NCBI GenBank assembly: GCA_019828595.1
Contig: JAHQRK010000003.1
Coordinates: 620,001-684,000, forward strand
Direction of reading: 5' to 3'
DNA from: Aphanomyces cochlioides
Taxonomy: Eukaryota; Oomycota; Saprolegniomycetes; Saprolegniales; Verrucalvaceae
DNA: 64,000 nt
A program made the position numbers and the translations under genes. The notes below the pieces were generated by a model. The model searched no databases, was not told the origin of the DNA, and saw only the letters and a list, made by a program, of their open reading frames with translations. Positions 40,916-52,334 of the stretch are shown here, one piece after another; position 1 is the stretch's first letter, and each line of letters opens with the position of its first letter.

Positions 40916-41076
40916 TGCTCCTCTTTTGCTGCCTTATCGATGCCAACGCGCAAATTTATGTTATGAGATGTTGTCGCCATGACGACGATTTCAACTCGTA
41001 GGTTGGATTACGATGCATTGAGGAGTCTGTTTAGCCACGTTTAAGGTTGCAACTCGATCGTCGTGGCAATGACATG

Positions 41077-41703
41077 TTAGTTTTCGGTCGTCGCGTGGAG
41101 AGACGCATCCGATGGACCAGTTGTCCACGATAAAAAGTTGACGCGGAGTCCAGACTTTGTCGGTGCGGCAAGGTATGGGCCAGCAGTCACAGCAGCGGCG
41201 GGGTCGAGATAAGCGAGCCGGACGAGTCGCAAAGGCTCGTCATCGACGCGAGCACGCACAGTGACGGCATCACCGGCGCGGGAGACTCGGATGGTGATAG
41301 TTCGGCCAGCCCAGTGAGGAACTGGTGACACATTCCAGTCAGACCAGCCACGGGTGACAACAGCTCCGACTTGAAGCACTCCGTCACTGAATTCGACGCC
41401 TGCCTTGACCCAGTTCGGCTCGTCAGCCGCGTTGGACCCTTCAGGAAGTTTGGCATCGAGATACACACCGGTTTGGTCAAATTCATTCACAAAGTTGCCT
41501 AGGAACGTCACTTCGATGGCGCTGCCTGGAGGAAGCTCGACGCCAACGAGGCGATGAGCGCTCGCTCGTGTGAATCCATAGCTCGTGCGGCTCCATGCAT
41601 CACTTCCTCCAACGGCAGCTGCTTCAATCGTGCCGTTTCGAAGGATGTCCACCGACTCGGGCGGATTGATCCACGTCCCAGATGCAAACGCGTGTTTCTC
41701 CAT
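41077..41703 (-). CDS. DUF1349 family beta-sandwich protein
   Basis: A single exon encodes 208 aa. The order of motifs (GTWINPPESV, a SDAWSRTSYG segment, a FDQTGVYL strand, WVKAGVEFSDG, VVTRGWSDW and a final AGPYLAAPTKSG) is that of DUF1349 proteins, which fold like lectin/glucanase jelly rolls. They are found in bacteria and fungi; the molecular role is unclear. The protein has no signal peptide. The upstream gene on the same strand ends 58 bp away. It could be an old horizontal acquisition, but base composition does not stand out. Confidence 0.8.
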   Translation of the reverse strand: MEKHAFASGTWINPPESVDILRNGTIEAAAVGGSDAWSRTSYGFTRASAHRLVGVELPPGSAIEVTFLGNFVNEFDQTGVYLDAKLPEGSNAADEPNWVKAGVEFSDGVLQVGAVVTRGWSDWNVSPVPHWAGRTITIRVSRAGDAVTVRARVDDEPLRLVRLAYLDPAAAVTAGPYLAAPTKSGLRVNFLSWTTGPSDASLHATTEN

Positions 41704-41761
41704 GACGTTGAAACAAAGTCAATGAAGACGATTTGCCGCACACCAAGCAGAGAAAGATTAC

Positions 41762-42125
41762 TCACAGACGCTCGCGATCGTCTCCCACTGTCACATAACG
41801 CAATCGCCATCCATCGTCGTCCTCATCTTCCTCCTTTCCACGCCAAAGTTCACTCCAAGGAGCCAAAAGTAAGGGAACGGCCTTTTGACCATTTCGATGG
41901 CATGCGACCTCACGAACGTACCCGTGTCGGTGAGGGAAACCATATTCCCGCCACTGAGCTCGCTCATGACGATTAAGCATCTCTAGGGATCATGGTGGAG
42001 AGATCTCCAAGGTAGAGGAGCTTCTGCTGACCTCCACGCGGTGGAAAGATCTCAAGGATCCTTTTCGACCGTCCAGAGCAGTCCAAGCGAGAAGTGAAGG
42101 AGGTTGCTCAGTGAGCTGTCCACGC
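41762..42125 (-). CDS. Uncharacterised small protein, start unresolved
   Basis: The 3' exon (ending 41762) is open for 72 codons with GYVREVACHRNGQKAVPLLL, an acidic EEDEDDDGW patch and RYVTVGDDRERL at the end. It joins in frame, across a probable 49-nt intron, to an upstream stretch reading KRILEIFPPRG. The 5' end was not found; the upstream frame closes near 42110. The gene sits 58 bp from the DUF1349 gene and just past the stop of the tubulin-ligase gene, all on the minus strand. No family recognised. Confidence 0.4.
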
Positions 42126-42171
42126 AAGAGAATGCCCAAGTGCATCTAGTGGATTGCGTCTTACGATGGAT

Positions 42172-43649
42172 CTAATCTTCGCGGAAGCTCATGGACGCCG
42201 AGGTGCCCCAGTTGTCATCGTAGACTCGTTCGAAGTGAGGATACGACGGCTTTGGCGTGTGCGTGAAGAAATGATCGGTCACGATGTCGATCATGCCGAC
42301 GAAGAGGTTCTGGATCAACGGCTGCAAGCGCTGCCCGGTCTGTTTAAAGTCCGGGCCGGGATTCACCTAGACAAGGTCAAGCAACTCTGAGCGGGATGAC
42401 GCTTTGTACCTCGAGGAGCCACACTTGATAGTCTTCGTCGACGAGGAAGTCGACGCCAAACACTTCAAAGCAGTTGGGCAGCGGCTGGAAGACGGAGAAT
42501 TCGCCGCGGTAGGCCGCAAAGATCTCGTTTGTGATCGCACCAATGTCGGCGAGCATCTTGGTCGTGATGGCCTTGGCGTCGGCGGCAGTCACGTTTTTGT
42601 CCTCGACGAGGATACGCTCCATGTCTTCGAGGAGAAGGACGCAGTCGGCCTCGACAAAGTTGGGATGTTCCTGCTGCTGGAACGTGTTGGTGATGTGCGA
42701 GAGCTTGTCGTCGACGTTGGACGCGTCGTACGCATTGAGCGACGTCAGGAGGAGCACGTTCTGGTAGACGTAGACTTGGAGAGCGCCGACCGCGACGACG
42801 TAGACGCGGACGTGGAATTTGCGCTTGTGGAGAAGCAGTGGCCGCTCCACGTACGCCTGGACGACCCATTCTGCATGCCAGAGTCAGTCGTGATACCACC
42901 AAAGCTGCCGCTACCTCGGATGTCCGTCCAGTCGGAAATGATCGACTTGAACTTGTCGTACGAATTGAACACGTTGACTTCCGCTCCCTACGCCAGCGCA
43001 TCCGCCATGGAATCAACGCGCTATCGCTGCTGCGTACCTTGTTGGTCGCGCTCGGCTTCATGATCCACATGCCAGGATTTGGATCGCTGTCGAAGAGCTG
43101 CTTCACTTCCCAAAGGCACGACTCGAGGCGGTTGCGGAAACTAATGCCAAGCTCGGCGAGACTTTGGTCGAATGCGTCCCAGAGATCGACGACAAGCGTC
43201 TGCGGCAACGCCTTGCTCAAGACGCAGTTGGGATGCTTGCGGATGTACTTGGAGAGAAAGATCGACAGCTGAGCCTTGCGCGATAAGCCCTTGCGCACGC
43301 AGTACCTAACCAACAGTCACTTGAATCTTTCGACTCTTCATACGAATTTGCAACGACTTGGCCGCGGAGGATGTTCTTCCAGTCTAGATCTTCATATTCT
43401 CTCCACTACCATCGCATCGTGACTCTCTGTAGCTTGCGGGGGAGGACGTACCAAGAGGTGTGGCGTCCGTGGATCGTCGTCCAAGGTCATGACATCCCAT
43501 CGATCTGAGCGCTGGCTGAACGCTTTCAAGACGAGCGGCCGGACATAGTCGCAGAGAGAATCGACTTGGACGAGGAACGTCGCGTCGTTTGGCTTGGCCG
43601 CGTAGTATTTCAGCGCGAGACTCTGCTCGTCGAGGAACCAGTACGGCAT
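42172..43649 (-). CDS. Tubulin-tyrosine-ligase-like (TTLL) enzyme
   Basis: Six exons (43649-43452, 43405-43344, 43305-43038, 42987-42915, 42870-42410, 42366-42172) sum to 1257 nt, 418 aa. The ATP-grasp TTL domain shows YCVRKGLSRKAQL, WIMKPSATNKGAEV, a QAYVERPLLL segment followed by KFHVRVYVVAVG, VFGVDFLVDEDYQVWLLEVN and PGPDFKQTG. These enzymes ligate tyrosine, glutamate or glycine to tubulin tails; which one cannot be told. The ATG at 43649 is preferred over 43703 because the latter would place a CCAAT box inside the coding region. The gene is divergent from the EF-hand gene; both may serve flagella, as oomycetes have zoospores (inference). Confidence 0.88.
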
Positions 43650-43810
43650 GTCGTCGGCGTCCGAATGGCGATCACGCCTGTCAATGAATGAGCCAATCAA
43701 CATTCACTATCAACAAATAGAGCGTTTTGATTGGCTATTGGAAATTTTACAATCATTGATTGGTCGAAATTAGTGTAACTGAATGAAACTGCCACAGAAG
43801 TTTCAACTGG
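43650..43810. promoter_or_regulatory. Bidirectional promoter with three CCAAT boxes
   Basis: 161 bp between divergent starts hold AGCCAATCAA at 43691-43700, its inverted form TGATTGGCTATTGG near 43728-43741, and GATTGGTC near 43758-43765. Confidence 0.55.
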
Positions 43811-45478
43811 ATGAAGTCGTCCGCGCCACTGGGAGCCGCGTCCCTGGCGCAAGTTCGCCGCTTCCTCAGTAGTTTAAACCTCTCTTACACGGCGTCTCTC
43901 ACTGTGGATCATCGATATCGCCATATTGTCCACGCGACGTTTGGGAAACCAAGGCCGGACACGCCATGTCCGCTCGCTGTCGTCCATGTCAAGTTCGCAC
44001 TCAAGGACGACCTGCGCGAGATCGCCAGCTACGAGATTGAAAACGAGCGCCATATCCACCGCCTCCGCGACAACATTGAGTTTGACGAGCGGCTCCTGGA
44101 CCGCGTGATCGCGAGGAAGATCGCATTAAAGCGGTCGGGGCTGATTGATCTCAGCGACGACTATACGAGGTCCCGCGTCCAAGAACCAAAGTACGAAGCC
44201 AAAGGCGAAGACGCGGCGGCGATTGACCCGACGACGATCAAGCTCCAACTGCTGCAAATGTTTGAGACGTACGACCGCAATCACGACGGCAACATCAGCT
44301 ACGTCGAATTCCGCGAAGCGCTTCGCTCTGGCCCACTTCGGTACGAACTCGATTCGAGTCACTCTCACTGCGTTCGTAGGGAAGACCTCGTCGAGCTGCT
44401 CTTCACGCAAGCCGATTCAGACCACAATGGGTGCGTCAACTACGAGGAATTCGCAAAGTCCGCCGTGGAAATCCTCTCGCGCATGCCGCGAGGCTACAAA
44501 ACTGCCTTCCATGGGCTCTACGACGACTACCTCGACTACTTTCACCAGGAGTGCAGCGCGACGATGGCGATTCTCAACCAGACGTTCGAAGCGGCGGATT
44601 ATCTGCCTCCCAACGCAAAGGAACGCCCCAAAGCGCACAAATTGAGCTACGAGACGTTCCGCAAGTGCCTCGCGAGTCCGCTAGCCAACCTCAGTCGCGA
44701 AGAAATCAACCTCGCCATCTCGCTCGTTCCCATGGATGCTGACGGCAAGCTCGACTACACTGGCTTTGACAAAGTGCTCGCCAAAGCGCTCTTCTGCATC
44801 GCGCAAGGTCAGAGTCTCGCGCTTGCCGTCGACATCGAAGGCTATTTGGTCTCAGTCTTTGAAGCGACGGAGCGTGACTGGGACATCGAAGCCGTCAACT
44901 TGAAAGGAGTGCTGCCGCGCAACATCCTCTTCGACGCGCTTCATCGGCTCAAGAAGCTCATGCTGAGCAAAGGCCAAATCATGCTCCTGGTCGGCCATGC
45001 CAAGGAAAACGCCGATGGACTGGTCGAGTACCGCCCGTTCGCAACAACGGCCGCAGGATTGATCCGACAATTCATCAATCCCCGCAACGTTGCCAAGCGC
45101 GTGCAGATCTGCAAGAGCGACGTCATGACTGTCGCGTCCATCTTCAACGGCGTGAGCGAGCGAAGTCTTGAGCGCATCTTGCTCGCGGCATTCCACGAGG
45201 AAGATCATGACAACGACGGCGTGTTGGACCTCGTGGAGTTCCAAGCAGCGATGCGCCACACGTCGCTTCGTTTGACGGACGAAGAGATCTTGTCCCTCCA
45301 AGCCGTCGCGGATGCAAACGGCGACGGCTGCGTCGACTACGAAGAGTTTTCCTTCTTCGCCGTGCACCATTTGGTCCAACTCAAGCGGCAAAAGATGCTG
45401 CACATGGTCGCTGAATCCAAGGACGACGACGACGATGATGCGAATGGAGCCAAAGACGACAAGCAGGAAAAGAAATAG
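43811..45478 (+). CDS. EF-hand calcium-binding protein
   Basis: A single exon encodes 555 aa. Calcium-binding loops are visible in DRNHDGNISYVEF (about residue 157), DSDHNGCVNYEEF (about 200), a weaker MDADGKLDYTGF (about 310), DHDNDGVLDLVEF (about 465) and DANGDGCVDYEEF (about 503). Between them are long helical segments. The N-terminal 100 residues and the acidic C-terminus (a run of Asp, then lysine-rich end) have no named domain. It is probably a calcium sensor or a flagellar/axonemal EF-hand protein; the latter is inferred only from the tubulin-ligase neighbour. Stop codons of this gene and the converging SANT gene are 5 bp apart. Confidence 0.85.
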   Translation: MKSSAPLGAASLAQVRRFLSSLNLSYTASLTVDHRYRHIVHATFGKPRPDTPCPLAVVHVKFALKDDLREIASYEIENERHIHRLRDNIEFDERLLDRVIARKIALKRSGLIDLSDDYTRSRVQEPKYEAKGEDAAAIDPTTIKLQLLQMFETYDRNHDGNISYVEFREALRSGPLRYELDSSHSHCVRREDLVELLFTQADSDHNGCVNYEEFAKSAVEILSRMPRGYKTAFHGLYDDYLDYFHQECSATMAILNQTFEAADYLPPNAKERPKAHKLSYETFRKCLASPLANLSREEINLAISLVPMDADGKLDYTGFDKVLAKALFCIAQGQSLALAVDIEGYLVSVFEATERDWDIEAVNLKGVLPRNILFDALHRLKKLMLSKGQIMLLVGHAKENADGLVEYRPFATTAAGLIRQFINPRNVAKRVQICKSDVMTVASIFNGVSERSLERILLAAFHEEDHDNDGVLDLVEFQAAMRHTSLRLTDEEILSLQAVADANGDGCVDYEEFSFFAVHHLVQLKRQKMLHMVAESKDDDDDDANGAKDDKQEKK

Positions 45479-45483
45479 CGTCA

Positions 45484-46128
45484 TTAGGCAGTTGGATCGA
45501 AGCGGCCAAAGATCGACGGCGGCCACGATCTCTTCATCTCCACGTACACGGGACTGTGAACTTTCCACACATAATACAAAGCCACGACGTCCTGCGTCGT
45601 CTTGGATGGCAGCTACGGCGACAAAGAGTGAGGAGAAGGGAGAGAGGAGGAGTTTACCAAGTTGGAAATCGCATGGAATTGCTTGCCATGGAGTCTGAGG
45701 CCGCATTCAAAGACGCCGAGTTCCCATGGCGACCATGCATCTTCACAGAGACATTAGACGGAGTGAAAAAGATTTACCGAGGACGTGCGGAGGTCGCAAA
45801 ACTGAAAGCATCGGCACGAGAGTCAACTTTTGCGGGACTCGCAAATCAAACTAGACGACAATGGTGACTCAAATGAGATGGAGGAGAGTCTACCTCGTCT
45901 AGAGTGACGCTGGCGGGCGCAGTGGCGGCGTAAAGCTCTCGCACGGCTGCAAAAAACTCGGTAGTTGTCTCCTGGACTTCTAAAAACCGCGTCAGATTCA
46001 GTCATGGCGGCTGTCTTGCCTTTCATCTTGGTTATATGAGGGTTTGGAGACATTGGAGGAGGCGCTGATGCTGATGAAGACCGTTTGCGCCGTGGCTGAG
46101 TCCGCAGCGAGGTCTCTAAAGGCCACAT
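45484..46128 (-). CDS. SANT/Myb-domain protein, tandem paralogue A
   Basis: The 3' exons read PPHVLDAWSPWELGVFECGL, then KQFHAISNL, and after a 45-nt intron LPSKTTQDVVALYYVWK: a SANT domain as found in chromatin regulators of the MTA/CoREST/MIER group. The upstream exon EVQETTTEFFAAVRELYAAT precedes it. The first ATG in the region (46128) begins a serine/proline-rich segment, but the junction between that and the next exon was not settled. The same PPHVLD junction, intron position and SANT layout occur in the gene directly upstream. It likely acts in the nucleus. Confidence 0.65.
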
Positions 46129-46146
46129 GAGTTAAAAAGAGGATTT

Positions 46147-46987
46147 TCAGTCGGCTGTACGCTTGACGGCGAGGGTTGTGCTGTCGTCCTCGTCGCTCAT
46201 GAGATCGTACGCTGTCGGTACGATGCCGTGCGCTTCACGCTCCTTCTTCATACGTTTCATTCCAAACGGATCCTTCGCTGCATCCTTTTCGCCCCACGTT
46301 GCCTTGTCAAGACCGCATTTTTTCCATGTGTAGTAGAAGAGCACGACATCTCGCGTCGACTTTGCAGGAATCTACATCCATGTCTTGCCAAAACAATCTT
46401 ACTCCAAGCTTACCAATTGCTGGATCATGTGGAATTTCTTGCCAAACTGACTGATGCCGAGCTCAAAGAGCGCGATTTGATATGGAGTCCATGAGTCTTC
46501 ATCACAATTCCAACGAATTGAGCGAGGAATGGAGGAGGAATGGCGTACCAAGGACGTGTGGAGGACGAAGCGGAGATATGAAATGGCGCAGGCCTTTTGT
46601 AGAGTCCAAGGCGGATGTGAATCCAAACTGGAAGGAAATACAAGTGAACACCAACCTCAAATTGATAATGCAACGTACGGGATTCTCCAGAGATTTCCAT
46701 GTATCATCGTGCTTGACTGGTGAATATAAAGCTCGCGCAGCATTGAGGTAGCGCGTAATCGCGGCTGCGTGCGCTACAAGTCGATGAAATCGTCTCAAAG
46801 TCCAACTTGGTCACCAACCTGCTCCTCGCTTTGCAGCATCGACTTTTGACGACGCGACAGCATCCAGCGTCCGTTTACTTGATCGCTTCGGCTGGAGAGC
46901 TATTTAGGCATCATATTAAGGTGCAAGTGAGCTCCGTATCGTACCTGAGCGTAGAGATTGAGCCGTCGATTCCTCGGTCGCCGCCAT
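46147..46987 (-). CDS. SANT/Myb-domain protein, tandem paralogue B
   Basis: From the ATG at 46987 (MAATEESTAQSLRS) five or six short introns lead through a basic segment (PKRSSKRTLD) and helix AAAITRYLNAARALY to a SANT domain: PPHVLDSWTPYQIALFELGI, FGKKFHMIQQLV and, after an intron, IPAKSTRDVVLFYYTWKK. The tail is charged, with KKEREAHGIVPTAYDL and an acidic SDEDDS. In known proteins such SANT domains bind histone deacetylases or histone tails. Gene A starts 18 bp after this gene's stop, so the two form a tight tandem pair. Divergent from COG1 with 75 bp between starts. Confidence 0.75.
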
Positions 46988-47062
46988 CTTGTTGCTTTCC
47001 TGCCGAATTGAAAAGTGACAAAAATTATTTTTGCAGTCTTTTTTTTCAACTTGAGAGTGCGG

Positions 47063-49803
47063 ATGACACCCAGCGCGCCGCTCGACATCGAAGCGATTCT
47101 GCAGCGATTGTCAGTCGCAGACGCGCAGAAACTGCTCGAGAAGACGAGAGACGAGAAGGAAAAGAAGGAGAAAGAGATGCAGGCCATGGGTGGCTCGCGA
47201 TATCAAGATTTGATCGATGCAGCCGATCAAATTGTGAGCATGCACGAAGCATCTAAACGTCTCGACGCAGCGTTGGGCGATATGACAGCTCTTTGGGAAC
47301 AAATGGAGCGCGCAGTGGATGTAGCAGTCGAAACACCAACTGTGACTAGCGCTCCGCCACCGAATCTTGCACCAGAGAATGAGGAATCGAACGATGCAGT
47401 TGTGAACTTGATCATTGGGGCCTCCGAACGCATTTGGACGGCTCTGCAAGACGGTGATCCACTCCAAGCGCTGTCAATCTACAAGCAGGTTGATGGGATC
47501 AATGTTCCTGACGCCTTGACAACGGAGTTGGGCTTTTTAGCTCTCGAATTGGACGGCCTGGCGGCCTTTCCACAGGTATTCCTCTCTCATTTTTCAATGC
47601 TTTACAGTACACACCTAGCGTATTGTCGTGTGTGCACGCCGGTGCTTACAAGTCCCAAAGCGAACATGTTCCTTCTACGCCAATGCTCTGCTTGTCCTGG
47701 CTGAGCTCCAAAGCGTATCTACATCTTCTTCCCTTCATATGGACTACTTTGATGGCCAAGCGCACGCCATCGACTTTGTGCGGAAGAAAAAAGCGTCAGA
47801 GCGCCGCTTACTTTTCCTCGTCGACTCTATTTTGTCAAGTTTACAACACGCCGAAGCATTATTCGTCGCCGCAGACTCTCCCCTCGCTCGTCGTGGCTTT
47901 GAAGCGTCCTCATCGACATTTTCTAGCACCCAAGCAGCATGTACTGCCTGGAGCACATCGCCATTTCAACACGTAAGCTGCCGCACCTTTCGCCATCTCA
48001 CGTCTATCGTAGCTACGATCCGACTTGAAAACCTTCTTGGACGCGCTCCCCAACGTGGACGCAGTGGCGGCTTTCCAGGACAAGATCAAGACGCGTCTGG
48101 CAGCTCCTCTCAGTCCACTTGTAGCATTGCCAGCAATTTGCCAAGCCATTCAAGTTCCAGTACAGTCGTCAGCGTCGCTTTGGGAGATTGTCGCCAAGGA
48201 TCTCTTCGCCTCCAAGACGCAGAACCTCATTGGAGACGCGTTTGATGCCGCCGCTGCTCAATTCAAAGCAACGATGCATCAGGATGTAGCTTCCGCCGAC
48301 GCATTTGTCGCGCAACTCGATGCAATTCAAATGCAAGTCGCGGATCCAAGTGCGCGGCATATCTTCACCGACGAATGCACTCGAGTCTTTGTCGAAATCA
48401 TCTCGACATTGAGTGATCTGCTCACGGACAAGACGACGTCAACACATCTCCATCTCGCTCCGCTATGTCTTGCCATCGCAGCATCGATGCCACGCCTCTT
48501 TCCTTCCTCTGCAGCGCCGCCGTCGGCCCCAATTGTCAAACCGAGCGATATCCAAGCAGCTTTCACCTCGCATGCAACCGAAGCAGACGGAAGACTCATG
48601 CCGCAGTCGTCTCTAGCACAACTTTTCGAGGTACAATCCTTCCAAATCACATCTGACGCTGACATTATCGACGTAGACGCTCCATGTGCCGTTGCCTTCG
48701 TCGCTCCTGACAGATCCTTTGACGTCGCTGTCCTTCCACCACGTTTACTTCCTGTCCATTGTTCAAACCCAAGGCGGCGCGGCGACTGGACCCGTCTTTG
48801 AAGACTTATCCCGAGCTTTCTGCCGCGACTGGGCGGCGCAACTTGTGAAATCCCATGCTCAACCTCTCCATGATGCCTTGGCGTCGCGTTACTTCGGCTA
48901 TTCTAACGAGGTTCGTCACTAATCCTGACTGCACCTCGGCCCTAATGCACTCACTAGGTGTGGCGCTCTGTGTATCATGCCTGTTGGACACAAACTTCCC
49001 CGCCAGCGGACGAGGACGACGAGGACGAGGAGGCAAATCCAACGCTGGTGTGGCTGCCGTGGTGTGCGTCGCCAGAAGTCTCGCATCTCCTCTTCGGCGT
49101 GACTGTAGCGACGTCGGCAGCCTCTACAGCCGCCATGGAGCCATGCAACCTCAAAATCCACGTGCGCGATTGCCTCATGGAGTGGATTGTCAAGTACATC
49201 CATGAAGTGTTGGAGTGTTTGGCAGCTGCAAAGACATCCAAGTCGCCGCTGGCCTTTGGTGAAGCCTGTGCGCTCCAGTGCGTTTTCGACTTGTACTTTG
49301 TCCGCGTTGTCGTGGGCGAGACGGCGTTTTTGCGCTTTGGATGGGGCGATCAATTCGCCGAGATGGAGCCTCTGCTTGCTTGGATCGATCCCGTCGAGTG
49401 GGAGCTCTACGGCCCTGCGCTCGTCCACCTCGTGACGCGGCAATTCCACATGACCCGACTGCTCTACGCCATTTTCCTCAAGGACGAGACGCCGCTCCAA
49501 GGCATTGGCACGTTTGTGCCCGACGCGAGTTTGTCCATGCTCCAAGTGGCGGCGCCAGTTCCTCGCTTCTCGCTTCTGCCAGTGCCTCAGCCCGTGAAGC
49601 GGCCAGCGGTTGCTCCACGATTACCACCACCAGTTCACGTGAAAGAAGACGACTCGGCCAAGCCACCGCCGACGCGACAGACGTCGATCCACCACATTCT
49701 CTCGACGTCGCTTCTCACCACGACAGCGACAGCAGCAGCGTCCGCGACGGCCGCCAAAGGCATGTCGCTTCTATCGTCAGCGAGCTCGTATTTAAGGGAG
49801 TAA
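47063..49803 (+). CDS. COG1: Conserved oligomeric Golgi complex subunit 1 (COG1)
   Basis: Five exons (47063-47575, 47619-47972, 48013-48630, 48677-48910, 48958-49803), each a multiple of three, encode 854 aa. The N-terminal helix pair EKEMQAMGGSRYQDLIDAAD with the following QIVSMHEASKRLDAAL is the Vps51/COG1 signature. The C-terminal segment RFSLLPVPQPVKR resembles the conserved FGLLPL motif near the COG1 C-terminus. The protein is otherwise helical, with an acidic insert near 48990-49035. COG tethers retrograde vesicles at the Golgi, and COG1 joins lobe A to lobe B. Start chosen at MTPSAPLDIEAIL; a longer in-frame stretch without ATG support exists upstream. Confidence 0.88.
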
Positions 49804-49864
49804 CAAGTTGATCGTCTCGTCTCGAAACGACCAAGCGCGCAACCGACGAAACGCTCTCGGATCG

Positions 49865-52188
49865 ATGCAAGCAGCGGCGCCGGCCGACATGTCGGGCGAT
49901 CCGCCCGATCGCCCGCCGCTTGCGCACACGCTGGTCGAGTCCCTCGAAGTCCATCCCAGGCATCGCTCGGTACGTCCATCCTTGTTTCTCCATGGCGTTG
50001 TGACCCTGAATGCTAGTCGATGCTGCAGCTCGCCCCCAAGATGAAAATCCGCTTGCAGCCGAGCTTGAAGCACATTCGACGGCGGGCGATGGCGCAACCG
50101 ACGATGCGCGTCATCATGCGCTGCATCGACGAGCTCAACACAAACAACCCAAGCGAGAAGCAGCTCCAGACGCGGCCCATGCCTTCCAAGCTCCCGACGA
50201 CGCGATCGGCGCTCTACAAACCAGCGCCGATGATCAGCACGTCGTCTCTCAAAGCCACGTCGAGGTTCCGCCTCTGCTGGGATCTCTACACGATGGTGCT
50301 GCTCATCTACACTGCGATCGCCGTGGTCTCTCGCCCGCCTCTCTCCATCAGCGCTCATTCTCTCCGTTGTAGCCGTTTGAGATCGCCTTTGCGACACAGG
50401 ATTCCGTCGACGCGCTCTTTGTCTTTGACCGGTGCGTCGACTTGAGCTTCTTCATCGACATGGTGTTCAATTTCTTCACGCCGTACTGGGACCCCGCCAT
50501 GAACCTCCTCGTGGAGGAAATCCACCTCATCGCCAAGCACTACGTCCAAGGTACGACCGCCGCCCCTTGCTAAGTTGTCGCTGCGCAGGTTGGTTTCTCC
50601 TCGATTTGGCATCGATTCTCCCGTTCGACATCATTGGCCTCGTACGTTTCTCCATCGCGTTTTCTGACGTTCTCTCTCGCAGTTTGTCGACGACACATTT
50701 CGCAACTTGGCCATCTTTCGCATCCTCCGCGTCCTGCGCGTGGTCAAACTCGTGCGCGTCTTTCGAGCGTCGCGGATCTTCACGCGGTGGCAAGCCGAAG
50801 TGAACATTCCCGTCGCGTTTTTCAAGCTCGCCAGTCATCTTGCGACCATCTTGCTCCTCTCGCACTGGCTTGGCTGTCTCTGGGGCGGCATGGTCCACTT
50901 TGAGCAGTACATTGACGCAAGTGGGAATCCGCTCTCGTGGATGACCGTCTATGGCATTGACGACGACGGGACGCAGACGCAGTACATCACGTCGCTCTAC
51001 TGGGCCGTCGTGACGATTTTGACCATCGGATATGGCGACGTGCCGGTCGTGACGGTCCAGGAGAAAGGCATCGCGATCGTCTGCATGATTGTCGGCTGCG
51101 GCACGTACTCCCTCAGTACATTTCTCCCTTGACGATCCATGCTCACGCTCTCTCTCTCTGCATAGTCATCGGGTCTGTCTGCGGCGTGCTCTCTAGCTTG
51201 GACGAAGCGACGACGGACTTTCGCCACAACATGGACCACTTGAACACACTCATGCAGAAGGAAAACATTCCCAAGGAGATGGTCATTACGCTGCGGGAAT
51301 ACTTTCTCCACACGCAAGACTTGATGAACCACAAGTACTTTTCCCGCGTCCTCGACACGCTCTCGCCAGGACTCAAGGGACAGCTCGGCGTGTACACGTC
51401 GGGCGAGTGGATCCACCGCGTGCCGTTCTTCCAGGGCGGTCCGCCCGCCGAGCACATGCGCTTTGTCACGGCCATCACGCAGCATTTGACGCCGACGTTG
51501 TTTCCCCCGAATGAAAGCATGATCTCGAAAGGCGATCTCACGGACCGCATGTACATTTTGTCCAAAGGGTCCGTGAATTCCCCCGTCGTTCCCCCCGCGC
51601 TCATGTCGTCGACTAGGATCGTCGCGCGCCTCGGCAAAGTCATCGGCAAGGGCAACTTTGTCGGCGAAGATGTCATCTTGTCCAACGGAATCCGCCACTA
51701 CGAAGTGCGCACGCTCACATTTGTCGACGCGATGGTGCTCACCCGCGCGAGCTTGAACGAAGTGCTGCGGAGTCATTTCCCCCACAAGAAATGGAAAATC
51801 CGCCGCGCGTCCATCCTCCTCAGCATCGCGCGCAAGATGGAATACTTCCTCGAAGAACTCAAGTTCCTCCGCGCGCTGCCCGAGTTTGACTGGACACCGC
51901 ATGAAGAGTCCGTCTGGTTCCGCGCTCGCATGTTCAACGAGAACGACCTCGAACTTGTACGTCCACTCGCCGCTTCCATCCTCATCGAGAGCTCTTTCGT
52001 AGGTCACTGCGCCGCTGGGACTTGCCATGCGGTGCACTTCCAACGCCGAGAAGACGCTCCTTGCCGCCGCCCTCGTCGATCTGTCCCTCAAGAAGCGAGA
52101 TGACTTTTATGCCATCATGACGTGCGTCAAGACGGGCTTGACCATGCTCCAAGACTGCAGCTCACGGAGCTCGCCGTCATTAACTTAA
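49865..52188 (+). CDS. Voltage-gated-type K+ channel with cyclic-nucleotide-binding domain, copy 1
   Basis: Eight exons (49865-49969, 50017-50325, 50373-50550, 50589-50641, 50683-51115, 51166-51568, 51617-51956, 52003-52188) sum to 2007 nt, 668 aa. Six membrane segments are seen: S1 (YTMVLLIYTAIAV), S2/S3, a charged S4 (FRILRVLRVVKLVRVFRASR), S5 (HLATILLLSHWLGCLWGG), pore filter TIGYGD and S6. A C-linker and a cyclic-nucleotide-binding domain follow (GDLTDRMYILSKG, GEDVIL). The 48-nt intron at 51569-51616 has no stop and would add 16 residues if missed; the paralogue at the right edge lacks them. The layout is that of EAG/HCN/plant-type channels. GYG predicts K+ selectivity. Confidence 0.92.
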
Positions 52189-52334
52189 TTTATTTAACTG
52201 GAATTCCCCCGGAAGGCCTCGAAGTCATGGCTGCAGCGCGCGACAAACTGCGCGAGGTGCGCGCTCTGCTCTCGCCTTCGATTCAATTCCTCCTCGAGCG
52301 TATGGAGCCGCTATGTCACGCTCATTAGACGTCG

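Noticed and set aside
43650..43703. Upstream in-frame ATG of the tubulin-ligase-like gene at 43703
   Set aside because: It would place the AGCCAATCAA promoter box within the first codons and adds residues with no family match.
49278..49811. 177-codon alternative frame inside COG1 exon 5
   Set aside because: Arginine/serine-rich shadow of the COG1 frame; exon phases and the C-terminal COG1 motif support the other frame.
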